A stretch of 64,000 bases of DNA from Megalopta genalis (lineage: Eukaryota > Arthropoda > Insecta > Hymenoptera > Halictidae): NCBI RefSeq assembly GCF_051020955.1, contig NW_027476766.1, positions 1 to 64,000 on the forward strand. Reading direction: 5' to 3'. Below, one piece after another: positions 53,911-64,000 of this stretch. The notes under the pieces are model-generated. The model was not told the origin of the DNA. It made no database searches and saw nothing but the letters and a program-made list of their open reading frames with translations. How positions within the stretch are numbered: the stretch's first letter is position 1; each line of letters begins with the position of its first letter. The position numbers and the translations under genes are program-made.

Positions 53911-55359
53911 TAGATACTTGCGATGTGAGTGATATAGCTTCAAATGCAGACGAAACAAACGAGTTAGCTTCATATCCAAGCGAATGAGATGATTTAGCTT
54001 CGAATCAATACGATTTAGAAGGTTTAGCTTCAAATCTATGCCAAACGAATGCTTGAGCTTCAAACACTTGGGATATAGGTGATATAGCTTAAACTGCATG
54101 CGAAACAAACGAGTTAGCTTCAAATCTATGCTAAACATATGGTTTTGCTTCAAATCAATGCGAAGTAGAAGGCTTAGCTGCAAATTCATGCGAATCGAGT
54201 GGTTTAGCTTCAAATACTTGTGATATACATGATTTAGCTTCAACTGCATGCGAAACAAACGTGTTAGCTGCAAATCCAAGCCAAAAACATGATTTAGCTT
54301 CAAACAAATGCGAAGTAGAAGGCTTAGCTTCAAATGCTTGCGAATATAAGTGATATAGCTTCAAATGCAGGGGAAACAAACGAGTTAGATTCAAATCCAT
54401 GCGAAGCACATGATTTAGCTTCAAATCAATGCGAAGGAGAAGGCTGATCTCCGAATCCAAGCGAAACAAATGATTTAACTTCAAATACTTGTGATAGATA
54501 TGATGTTGCTTCAACAGCATGCGAAACAAACGAGTTAGCTTCAAATCCATGCGAAACATAGGATTTAGCTTCAAATCAATGCGAAGTAGAAGGCTGATCT
54601 TCGAATCCATGCGAAACAAATGGTTTCGCTTCAAATACTTGTGATATACATGATTTAGCTTCAACAGCATGCGAAACAAACGAGTTAGCTTCAAATCAAT
54701 GCGAAGTAGAAGGGTTATCTTCGAATCAATGCGAAACAAATGGTTTAGCTTCAAATATTTGTGATATACATGATTTGGCAAATGCATGCGAAAAAAATGA
54801 GTTAGCCACAAATCCAAGTGAATCAAATGATTTAGCTACAAATCAATGCGAAGTAGAACGCTTATCTTCGAATCCATTCGAAACAAATGGCTTAGCTTCA
54901 AATACTTGCGATATACATGATTTAGCTTGAAATGCAGGCGAAACAAACGAGTTCAAATCCATGCGAAACACATGATTTAGCTTCAAATCACTGCGAAGTA
55001 GAAGGCTTAGCTTCAAATCCATGCGAAACAACTGGTTTAGCTTCAAATATCTGTGATATACATGATTTAGCTTCAACAGCATGCGATTCAAACGAGTTAG
55101 CTTCAAATCCATGCGAAGCACATGATTTAGCTTCAAATCAATGCGAAGAGGAAGGCTGATCTTCGCATCCAAGCGAAACAAATGGTTTATTAACTTCAAA
55201 TACTTGTGATAAATATAATGTTGCTTCAACGGCATGCGAAACAAACGACTTAGCTTCAAATCCATGCGAAACACATGATTTAGCTTCAAATCAATGCGAA
55301 GTAGAAGGATTAACTTCGAATCCATGCGAAATAAATGATTTAGCTTGAAACACTTGGGA

Positions 55360-57240
55360 TGTAAGTGATATAGCTTCAAATGCGGACGAATCAAACGAGT
55401 TAGCTTCAAAATCCATGCGATACATATCATTTAACCTCAAATCGATACGAAGTAGAAGGCTTAGCTACAAATCCATGCGAAACAAATGATTTAGGTTCAG
55501 ATACTTGCGATATAAGTGATATAGCTTCAAATGAAGGGGAAAAAACGAGTTAGCATCAAATCCATGCAAAACACATGATTTAGCTTCAAATCAATGCGAT
55601 GGAGAAGGTTTAGTTTCAAATTCAAGCGAAACACATGATTTAGCTTCAAATCAATGCGATGTAGAAGGTTTAGCTTCAAATCCATGCGAAATAAATAATT
55701 TAGCTTCAAACACTTGGGATGTAAGTGATATAGCTTCAAATGCAGACGAATCAAACGAGTTAGCTTCAAATCCATGCGAAACATTTCATTTAGCTTCAAA
55801 TCGATACGAAGTAGAAGGCTTAGCTACAAATCCATGCGAAACAAATGATTTAGGTTCAGATACTTGCGATATAAGTGATATAGCTTCAAATGCAGGGGAA
55901 AAAACGAGTTAGCATCAAATCCATGCAAAACACATGATTTAGCTTCAAATCAATGCGATGTAGAAGATTTAGATACAAATTCATGCGAAACAAATGATTT
56001 AGCTTCAAACAATTGGGATATACGTGATATAGCTTCAAATGCTGACGAATCAAACGAGTTAGCTTCAAAATCCATGCGATACATATCATTTAACTTCAAA
56101 TCGATACGAAGTACAAGGCTTAGCTTCAAATACATGCGAAAAAAAATGATTTAGATTCAGATACTTGCGATATAAGTGATATAGCTTCAAATGCCGTCGA
56201 AACTAACGAGTTAGCATCAAATCCATGCAAAACACATGATTTAGCTTCAAATCAATGCCTGTGCAGAAGTTTTAGCTTCAAATCCAAGCGAAACACATGA
56301 TTTAGCTTCAAATCAATGCGATGTAGAAGGTTTAGCTTCAAATCCATGCGAAACAAATGATTTAGCTTCAAACACTTGCGATATAAGTGATATAGCTTCA
56401 AATGCAGGCGAAACTAACGAGTTAGCTTCAAATCCATGCGATGCAGAAGGTTTAGCTTCAAATCCAAGCGAAACACATGATTTAGCTTCAAATTAATACG
56501 ATGTAGAAGGTTTAGCTTCAAATCCAAGCAAAACAAATGATTTAGCTTCAAACAATTGGGATATAAGTGATATAGCTCCATATGCAGGGGAAACAAACGA
56601 GCTACATCCAACTCCATGCGAAACACATGAATTAGCTTCATATCAATACGAAGTAGCAGGCTTAGCTTCACATCCATGCGAAACAAATGATTTAGGTTCA
56701 GATACTTGCGATATAAGTGATATAGATTCAAATGCAGGAGAAACAAACGTGATAGCCTCAAATACATGCGAAGCAAGTGATTTAGCTGCAAATCAATGCG
56801 ATGTAGAAGGTTTATCTTCAAATACATGCGAAATAAATGATTTAGCTTCAAACACTTGGGCTGTACGTGATATAGCTTCAAATGCAGACGAAACAAACGA
56901 TTTCGCTTCATATCCAAGCGAAACACGTGATTTAGCTTCAAATCAATGCGATGTAGAAGGTTTAGATTCAAATCTATGCGAAACAAATGATTTAGCTTCA
57001 AACAATTGAGATATAAGTGATATAGCTTCAAATGCTGACGAATCAAACGAGTTAGCTTCATAATCCATGCGATACATATCATTTAACTTCAAATCGATAC
57101 GAAGTAGAAGGCTTAGCTTCAAATCCATGCGAAACAAATGATTTAGATTCAGATACTTGCGATATAAGTTTTATAGCTCCAAATGCCGTCGGAACTAACG
57201 AGTTAGCATCAAATCCATGCAAAACACATGATTTAGCTTC
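55360..57240. repeat. Domain 1-like segment inside the diverged island
   Basis: Contains units otherwise typical of domain 1: AAAATCCATGCGATACATATC near 55,412, 56,068 and 57,060, and ATGCCTGTGCAGAAG near 56,257. A local duplication with period about 359 bp is visible at 55,502 and 55,861 (GGGGAAAAAACGAGTTAGC). Domain 2-type units (GCAGGAGAAACAAACGTG) are interleaved near 56,730. Confidence 0.7.
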
Positions 57241-57630
57241 AAATCAATGCGATGTAAAAAGGTTTAGCTTCAAATCCATGCGAAACAAATGATTTAGTTT
57301 CAGAAACTTTGCGATATAAGTGATATAGCTTCAAATGCAGACGAAGCAAACGAGTTAGCTTCAAATCCATGCGAAACACATGACTGAGCTTCAAACCAAT
57401 GCGATGTAGAAGGCTTAGGTTCAAATCAATGCGATGTAGTAGGATTAGCTTCAAATCCATGCGAAATAAATGATTTAGCTTCAAACACTTGGGATGTAAG
57501 CGATATAGCTTTAAATGCAGACGAATCAAACGAGTTAGCTTCAAATCCATGCGATACATTTCATTTATCTTCAAATTGATACGAAGTAGAAGGCTTAGCT
57601 TCAAATCCATGCGAAACCAATGATTTAGCT

Positions 57631-59772
57631 TCAGATACTTGCGATATAAGTGATATAGATTCAAATGCAGGAGAAACAAACGTGATAGCCTCAAATACAT
57701 GCGAAGCAAGTGATTTAGCTGCAAATCAATTCCATGTAGAAGGTTTAGCTTCAAATACATGCGAAACAAATGATTTAGCTTCAAACACTTGGGCTGTACG
57801 TGATATAGCTTCAAATGCAGACGTAACAAACGAGTTCGCTTCATATCCAAGCGAAACACATGATTTAGCCTCAAATCAATGCTATGTATAAGGTTTAGCT
57901 TCAAATCCATGCGAAACCAATGATTTAGCTTCATATACTTGCGATATAAGTGACATAGCTTCAAACGCAGATGAAACAAAAGTGTTAGCTTCGACTCTAA
58001 GCGAATCACATGATTTAGATTCAAATCAATGCGATTTAGAAGGTTTAGCTTCAAATCAATGCGAAACAAATGATTTGGCTTCAGATACTAGCGATATAAG
58101 TGATATAGCTTCAAATGCAGACGAAACAAACAAGTTAGCTTCAAATACAAGCGAAACACATGATTTAGCTGCAAATCAATGCGATGTAGAAGGTGCAGCT
58201 TCAAATCCAAGCGAGTCAATTGTTTTAGCTTCAAATATTTGTGATATACATGATTTAGCTTCAACTGCACCTGAAACAAACGTGTTAGCTTAAAATTCAA
58301 GCGACAAACATGATTTAGCTTCAAATCAATGCGAAGTAGAAGGATTTGCTTCAAATCCATGCGATCAAATGCTACAGCTTCAAATACTTGTGATATAGAT
58401 GATTTAGCTTCAACTGCATGCGAACCAAACGAGATTGCTTCAAATCCATGCCAAAGACATGATTTAGCTTCAAATCTATGCGAAGTAGAAAGCTTAGCTT
58501 CAAATCCTTGCGGAACACATGATTTAGCTTCAAATCAATGCGAAGTATAAGGTTTAGTTTCAAATCCATGCGAAACAAATGATATAGCATGAAACACTTG
58601 GGATATATGTGATATAGCTTCAAATGCAGACGAAACAAACGAGTTAGCTTTAAATCCATGCGAAACACATGATTTATCTTCAAATCAATGCGAAGTAGAA
58701 GGCAAGGGTTCAAATCCATGCGAAACGTATAGTTTGGAATCAAACACTTATTTTATACATGATTTAGCTTCAACTGCATGCGAAACAAACGAATTAGGTT
58801 CAAATTCAACCGAAACACATAATTTAGCTTCAAATCAATGCGAAGTAGAAGGCTCGGCTTCAAATCTATGCAAATCAAAATCGTTTAGCTTCAAATTCAT
58901 GTGATATACATGATTTATCTTCAACTGCATGCGAAACAAACGGGTTAGATTCAAATCCATGCGACAAACATGATTTAGCTTCAAATCAAGGCGAAGTAGA
59001 AGGATTTGCTTCAAATCCTTGCGATCAAATGCTATAGATTCAAATACTTGTGATATACATGATTTAGCTTCAACTGCATGCGAACCAAACGAGATAGCTT
59101 CAAATCCAAGCCAAAGACATGATTTAGCTTCAAATCTATGCGAAGTAGAAGGCTTAGCCTCAAATCCTTGCGAAACACATGATTAAGCTTCAAATCAATT
59201 CGAAGTAGAAGGATTAGCTTCAAATCCATGCGAAACAAATGGTTTAGCTACAAATACTTGTGATATACGTTATTTATATTCAACTGCATGCGCAACAAAC
59301 GAATTAGCTTCAAATCCATGTGAAACCCATGATTTAGCAGCAAATCAATGGGATGTAGAAGGTTTAGCTTCAAATCCATGCGAAACCAATGATTTAGCTT
59401 CAAATCAATGCGATTTAGAAGGTTTAGCTTCAAATCCAAGTGAAATACATCATTAATCTTGAAATCAATGCGATGTAGAAGGTTTAGCTTCAAATCCATG
59501 CGAAACAAATGATTTAGCTTCAAACACTTTAGATATAAGTGATATAGCTTCAAATGCAGCCGAAACAAACGAGTTAGCTTCAAATCCAAGCGAATCACAT
59601 GATCTAGCTCCAAATAAGTGCGAAGTCGAAGGCTTAGCTTCAAATCCATGCGAAACAAATGATTTAGCTTCAGATACTTTGCGATATAAGTGATGTAGCT
59701 TCAAATGCAGACGAATCAAACTAGTTAGCGTCAAATCTATGCGATGTAGAAGGCTTAGGTTCAAATCCATGC
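57631..59772. repeat. Domain 2 HOR unit U11, left part replaced
   Basis: From about 57,631 it matches U8 (40.57 kb onward) with the 300 bp that U8 lacks still present. Left of this point the sequence is island type. It ends at the GTAAACAAATG marker (59,773). Confidence 0.85.
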
Positions 59773-62700
59773 GTAAACAAATGATTTAGCTACAAATCGA
59801 TACGAAGTAGCAGGCTTAGCTTCAAATCCATGCGAAACAAATGATTTAGGTTCTGATACTTGCGATATAAGTGATATAGCTTCAAATGCGGGGGAAAAAA
59901 CGAGTTTGCTTCAAATCTATGCGATGTAGAAGGTTTAGCTTCAAATCCATGCAAAACACATGATTTAGCTTCAAATCAATGCGATGCAGAAGGTTTAGCA
60001 TCAAATATAAGCGAAACACATGATTTAGCTTTAAATCAATGCGATGTAGAAGGTTTAGCTTCAAATCCATGCGAGGCAAATGACTTTGTTTCAGATACTT
60101 GCGATGTAAGTGATATAGCTTCAAATGCAGACGAAACACTTGATTTAGCTTCAAATCAATGCGATGCAGAAGGTTTAGCTTCAGAAACAAACGAAACACA
60201 TAATTTAGCTTCAAATCAATACGATGTAGCAGGTTTAACTTCAAATCCAAGCGAAACAAATGATTTAGCGTCAAACAATTGGGATATAAGTGATATAGCT
60301 TCAAATGCAGGGGAAACAAACGAGCTACTTTCAACTCCATGCGAAACACATGACCGAGCTTCAAACCAATGCGATGTAGAAGGTTTAGCTTCAAATCAAT
60401 GCGATGTAGCAGGTTTATCTTCAAATCAATGCGATGTAGAAGGTTTAGCTTCAAAACCATGCGAAACACATGATTTAGCAGCAAATCAGTGCAATGTAGA
60501 AGGTTTAGCTTCAAATCCATGCGATGTAGAAGGTTTAGCTTCAAATCAATGCGATGTAGCAGGTTTAGCTTCAAATCAATGCGATGTGGAAGGGTTAGCT
60601 TCAAATGAATGCGAAACAAATGATTTAGGTTCACATACTTGCGATATAAGTGATATAGCTTCAAATGGAGACGAAACAAACGAGTTAGATTCAAATCCAA
60701 GCGAAACACATGAATTAGCCTCATATCAATGCGAAGTAGAAGGCTTAGCTTAACATCCTTGCGAAACATATGATTTAGTTTTCAGATACTTGCGATATAA
60801 GTGATATAGCTTCAAATGCAGACGTAACAAACGAGTTCGCTTCATATCCAAGCGAAACACATGATTTAGCCTTAAATCAATGCTATGTATAAGGTTTAGC
60901 TTCAAATCCATGCGAAACCAATGATTTAACTTCATATACTTGCGATATAAGTGACATAGCTTCAAACGCAGATGAAACAAAAGTGTTAGCTTCGACTCTA
61001 AGCGAATCACATGATTTAGATTCAAATCAATGCGATTTAGAAGGTTTAGCTTCAAATCAATGCGAAACAAATGATTTGGCTTCAGATACTAGCGATATAA
61101 GTGATATAGCTTCAAATGCAGACGAAACAAACAAGTTAGCTTCAAATACAAGCGAAACACATGATTTAGCTGCAAATCAATGCGATGTAGAAGGTGCAGC
61201 TTCAAATCCAAGCGAGTCAATTGTTTTAGCTTCAAATATTTGTGATATACATGATTTAGCTTCAACTGCACCTGAAACAAACGTGTTAGCTTAAAATTCA
61301 AGCGACAAACATGATTTAGCTTCAAATCAATGCGAAGTAGAAGGATTTGCTTCAAATCCATGCGATCAAATGCTATAGCTTCAAATACTTGTGATATAGA
61401 TGATTTAGCTTCAACTGCATGCGAACCAAACGAGATTGCTTCAAATCCATGCCAAAGACATGATTTAGCTTCAAATCTATGCGAAGTAGAAGGCTTAGCT
61501 TCAAATCCTTGCGAAACACATGATTTAGCTTCAAATCAATGCGAAGTAGAAGGCTTATCTTCGAATCTATGCGAAACAAATGGTTTAGATTCAAATACAT
61601 GTGATATACATGATTTAGCTTCAACTGCATGCAAAACGATCGAGTTAGCTTCAAATCCATGCGAAACACATGATTTAGCTTTAAATCAATGCGATGTATA
61701 AGGTTTAGTTTCAAATCCATGCGAAACAAATGATATAGCATCAAACACTTGGGATATATGTGATATAGCTTCAAATGCAGACGAAACAAACGAGTTAGCT
61801 TTAAATCCATGCAAAACACATGATTTATCTTCAAATCAATGCGAAGTAGAAGGCAAGGGTTCAAATCCATGCGAAACGTATAGTTTGGAATCAAACACTT
61901 ATTTTATACATGATTTAGCTTCAACTGCATGCGAAACAAACGAATTAGGTTCACATTCAACCGAAACACATAATTTAGCTTCAAATCAATGCGAAGTAGA
62001 AGGCTCGGCTTCAAATCTATGCAAATCAAAATCGTTTAGCTTCAAATTCATGTGATATACATGATTTATCTTCAACTGCATGCGAAACAAACGGGTTAGA
62101 TTCAAATCCATGCGACAAACATGATTTAGCTTCAAATCAAGGCGAAGTAGAAGGATTTGCTTCAAATCCTTGCGATCAAATGCTATAGATTCAAATACTT
62201 GTGATATACATGATTTAGCTTCAACTGCATGCGAACCAAACGAGATAGCTTCAAATCCAAGCCAAAGACATGATTTAGCTTCAAATCTATGCGAAGTAGA
62301 AGGCTTAGCCTCAAATCCTTGCGAAACACATGATTTAGATTCAAATCAATGCGAAGTAGAAGGCTTATCTTCGAATCCATGCGAAACAAATCTTTTAGCT
62401 TCAAATACATGTGATATACATGATTTAGCTTCAACTGCATGCAAAACGAACGAGTTAGCTTCATATCCAAGCGAAACACATGATTAAGCTTCAAACCAAT
62501 TCGAAGTAGAAGGATTAGCTTCAAATCATGCGAAACAAATGGTTTAGCTACAAATACTTGTGATATACGTTATTTATATTCAACTGCATGCGCAACAAAC
62601 GAATTAGCTTCAAATCCATGTGAAACCCATGATTTAGCAGCAAATCAATGGGATGTAGAAGGTTTAGCTTCAAATCCATGCGAAACCAATGATTTAGCTT

Positions 62701-63072
62701 CAAATCAATGCGATTTAGAAGGTTTAGCTTCAAATCCAAGTGAAATACATCATTAAGCTTGAAATCAATGCGATGTAGAAGGTTTAGCTTCAAATCCATG
62801 CGAAACAAATGATTTAGCTTCAAACACTTTAGATATAAGTGATATAGCTTCAAATGCAGCCGAAACAAACGAGTTAGCTTCAAATCCAAGCGAATCACAT
62901 GATCTAGCTCCAAATCAGTGCGAAGTCGAAGGCTTAGCTTCAAATCCATGCGAAACAAATGATTTAGCTTCAGATACTTTGCGATATAAGTGATGTAGCT
63001 TCAAATGCAGACGAATCAAACTAGTTAGCGTCAAATCTATGCGATGTAGAAGGCTTAGCTTCAAATCCATGC
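59773..63072. repeat. Domain 2 HOR unit U12, 3300 bp, alpha type
   Basis: Sister of U9, with the same 150-bp loss (near 60,790) and the same GATGTGGAAGGG unit (60,585). An extra T near 60,780 and a missing C near 62,527 compensate in length. Confidence 0.9.
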
Positions 63073-64000
63073 GTAAACAAATGATTTAGCTACAAATCGA
63101 TACGAAGTAGCAGGCTTAGCTTCAAATCCATGCGAAACAAATGGTTTAGCTACAAATACTTGTGATATAAATTATTTAGCTACAACTGCATGCGAAACTA
63201 ACGAGTTAGCTTCAAATCCATGCGAAAACACACGATTTATCTTCAAATCAATGCGCTGTAGAAGGCTTAGCTTCAAATCCATGCGATACACATGATTTAG
63301 CTTCAAATCAATGCGATGTAGAAGGTTTAGCATCAAATATAAGCGAAACACATGATTTAGCTTTAAATCAATGCGATGTAGGAGGTTTAGCTTCAAATCC
63401 ATGCGAGGCAAATGACTTTGTTTCAGATACATGCGATGTAAGTGATATAGCTTCAAATGCAGAGGAAACACATGATTTAGCTTCAAATCAATGCGATGCA
63501 GAAGGTTTAGCTTCAGAAACAAACGAAACACATAATTTAGCTTCAAATCAATACGATGTAGCAGGTTTAAATTCAAATCCAAGCGAAACAAATGATTTAG
63601 CGTCAAACAATTGGGATATAAGTGATATAGCTTCAAATGCAGGGGAAACAAACGAGCTACTTTCAACTCCATGCGAAACACATGACCGAGCTTCAAACCA
63701 ATGCGATGTAGAAGGTTTAGCTTCAAATCAATGCGATGTAGCAGGTTTATCTTCAAATCAATGCGATGTAGAAGGTTTAGCTTCAAAACCATGCGAAACA
63801 CATGATTTAGCAGCAAATCAGTGCAATGTAGAAGGTTTAGCTTCAAATCCATGCGATGTAGAAGGTTTAGCTTCAAATCAATGCGATGTAGCAGGTTTAG
63901 CTTCAAATCAATGCGATGTAGAAGGTTTAGCTTCAAATCAATGCGATGTAGCAGGTTTATCTTCAAATCAATGCGATGTAGAAGGTTTAGCTTCAAAACC
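63073..64000. repeat. Domain 2 HOR unit U13, beta type, cut by window end
   Basis: Same beta start as U3, U4 and U10. It has one extra A in GCGAAAACACACG near 63,226. It runs into the E-rich 210-bp subunits and is truncated at the window edge. Confidence 0.85.

Larger units (their letters stand above)
49061..57630. repeat. Diverged island of 30-bp units without recent kilobase HOR
   Basis: The same 30-bp units with more substitutions and more irregular indels: a 3-bp loss in GATTTGGCAAATGC (50,363 and 54,773), a 5-bp loss in ACGAGTTCAAATCC (54,948), a 3-bp gain in GGTTTATTAACTTC (55,183) and an altered GAGTTTTATCATC (49,940). Only short internal duplications of 180-360 bp are visible. No gene, mobile element or unique sequence was found here. 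Confidence 0.8.
1..64000. repeat. 30-bp tandem satellite array filling the window
   Basis: Every stretch read on the plus strand is a 30-bp unit with the near-invariant core TTAGCTTCAAAT, then C(A/C)ATGCGA, then a tail of about 10 bases. All units point the same way. Five tail classes recur: A GAAACAAATGAT, B GATATAAGTGAT, C GAAACAAACGAG, D GAAACACATGAT and E GATGTAGAAGGT. Their usual order A-B-C-D-E makes a 150-bp pentamer, often with an additional D-E pair. No interval of non-repeat sequence was seen and neither end of the array lies in the window. Most units contain an AGCT site, so a 30-bp AluI ladder is expected. The species and chromosomal location cannot be told from sequence alone. 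Confidence 0.97.
57631..64000. repeat. Large segmental duplication, right copy
   Basis: Counterpart of 40,570-46,640. Differences seen include GCTACAGC (58,371, left copy GCTATAGC), AAATAAGTGCG (59,613, left copy AAATCAGTGCG), GATTTATC (61,821, left copy GATTGATC) and three one-base length changes. The right end lies beyond the window. Confidence 0.88.

Noticed and set aside
49061..57630. Transposable element or foreign insertion in the irregular island
   Set aside because: All irregular places still align to the 30-bp unit with small indels. No terminal repeats, target-site duplications or transposase-like frames were seen.
1..64000. CRISPR array, suggested by about 30-bp repeats
   Set aside because: There are no unique spacers. 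The units are head-to-tail, and the variable tails are five recurring classes. No cas genes are present.
1..64000. Telomeric repeat, because TTTAGC recurs
   Set aside because: The hexamer occurs once per 30 bp and not in tandem, and the unit is not G-rich on one strand.
1..64000. Centromere identity (CENP-B box-like motif)
   Set aside because: No TTCGNNNNANNCGGG-like site was found. HOR structure alone does not prove a centromere.
1..64000. Bacterial or phage origin with tail-fibre or surface repeats
   Set aside because: There are no ribosome binding sites in context, no flanking genes, and frequent frameshifts across 64 kb. The layout fits eukaryotic satellite DNA better, though the host is not proven.

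Overview
The whole 64 kb window is one uninterrupted tandem-repeat array. The unit is 30 bp: an almost invariant TTAGCTTCAAAT core, then a semi-conserved C(A/C)ATGCGA block, then a variable tail. That is roughly 2,100 units at about 33-37% GC, all in the same orientation. I found no unique-sequence gene, rRNA, tRNA, transposon, CRISPR array, promoter or terminator. Both window edges cut the array, so its true length exceeds 64 kb. A satellite of this size with layered higher-order repeats (HORs) suggests a eukaryotic nuclear genome, probably heterochromatin. Nothing in the sequence identifies the species or proves a centromeric location.

The organisation is layered. Five tail classes recur in the order A (GAAACAAATGAT), B (GATATAAGTGAT), C (GAAACAAACGAG), D (GAAACACATGAT), E (GATGTAGAAGGT), giving a 150-bp pentamer, often with an extra D-E pair. 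Above this are kilobase HORs. Domain 1 (about 1-12.88 kb) is built of 2.34-kb units and deleted derivatives (2105, 1748, 1203 bp), with starts at 2251, 3999, 5202, 7545, 9650 and 11994. A diverged mosaic (12.88-17.92 kb) follows. Domain 2 (17.92-49.06 kb) consists of ten units of 2.0-4.4 kb set by a +1 marker (GCGTAAACAAATG), including an almost perfect 3360-bp tandem pair (28.4-35.1 kb). A diverged island without recent kilobase HORs (49.06-57.63 kb) interrupts it. From 57.63 kb to the end there is a second copy of the 40.6-46.6 kb segment, displaced by 17,360 bp and sharing private variants with it.

Because 30 is divisible by 3, frames that are open in one unit stay open through many units. 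This produces long open frames on both strands (up to 656 codons on the minus strand, 417 on the plus), made only of 10-residue repeats. Shared stops and frame-shifting indels are carried along in the HOR copies, and several frames are open at once, so I call no protein-coding gene. The value of the window is its record of unequal exchange, deletion in whole 30-bp steps, and homogenisation at several length scales.
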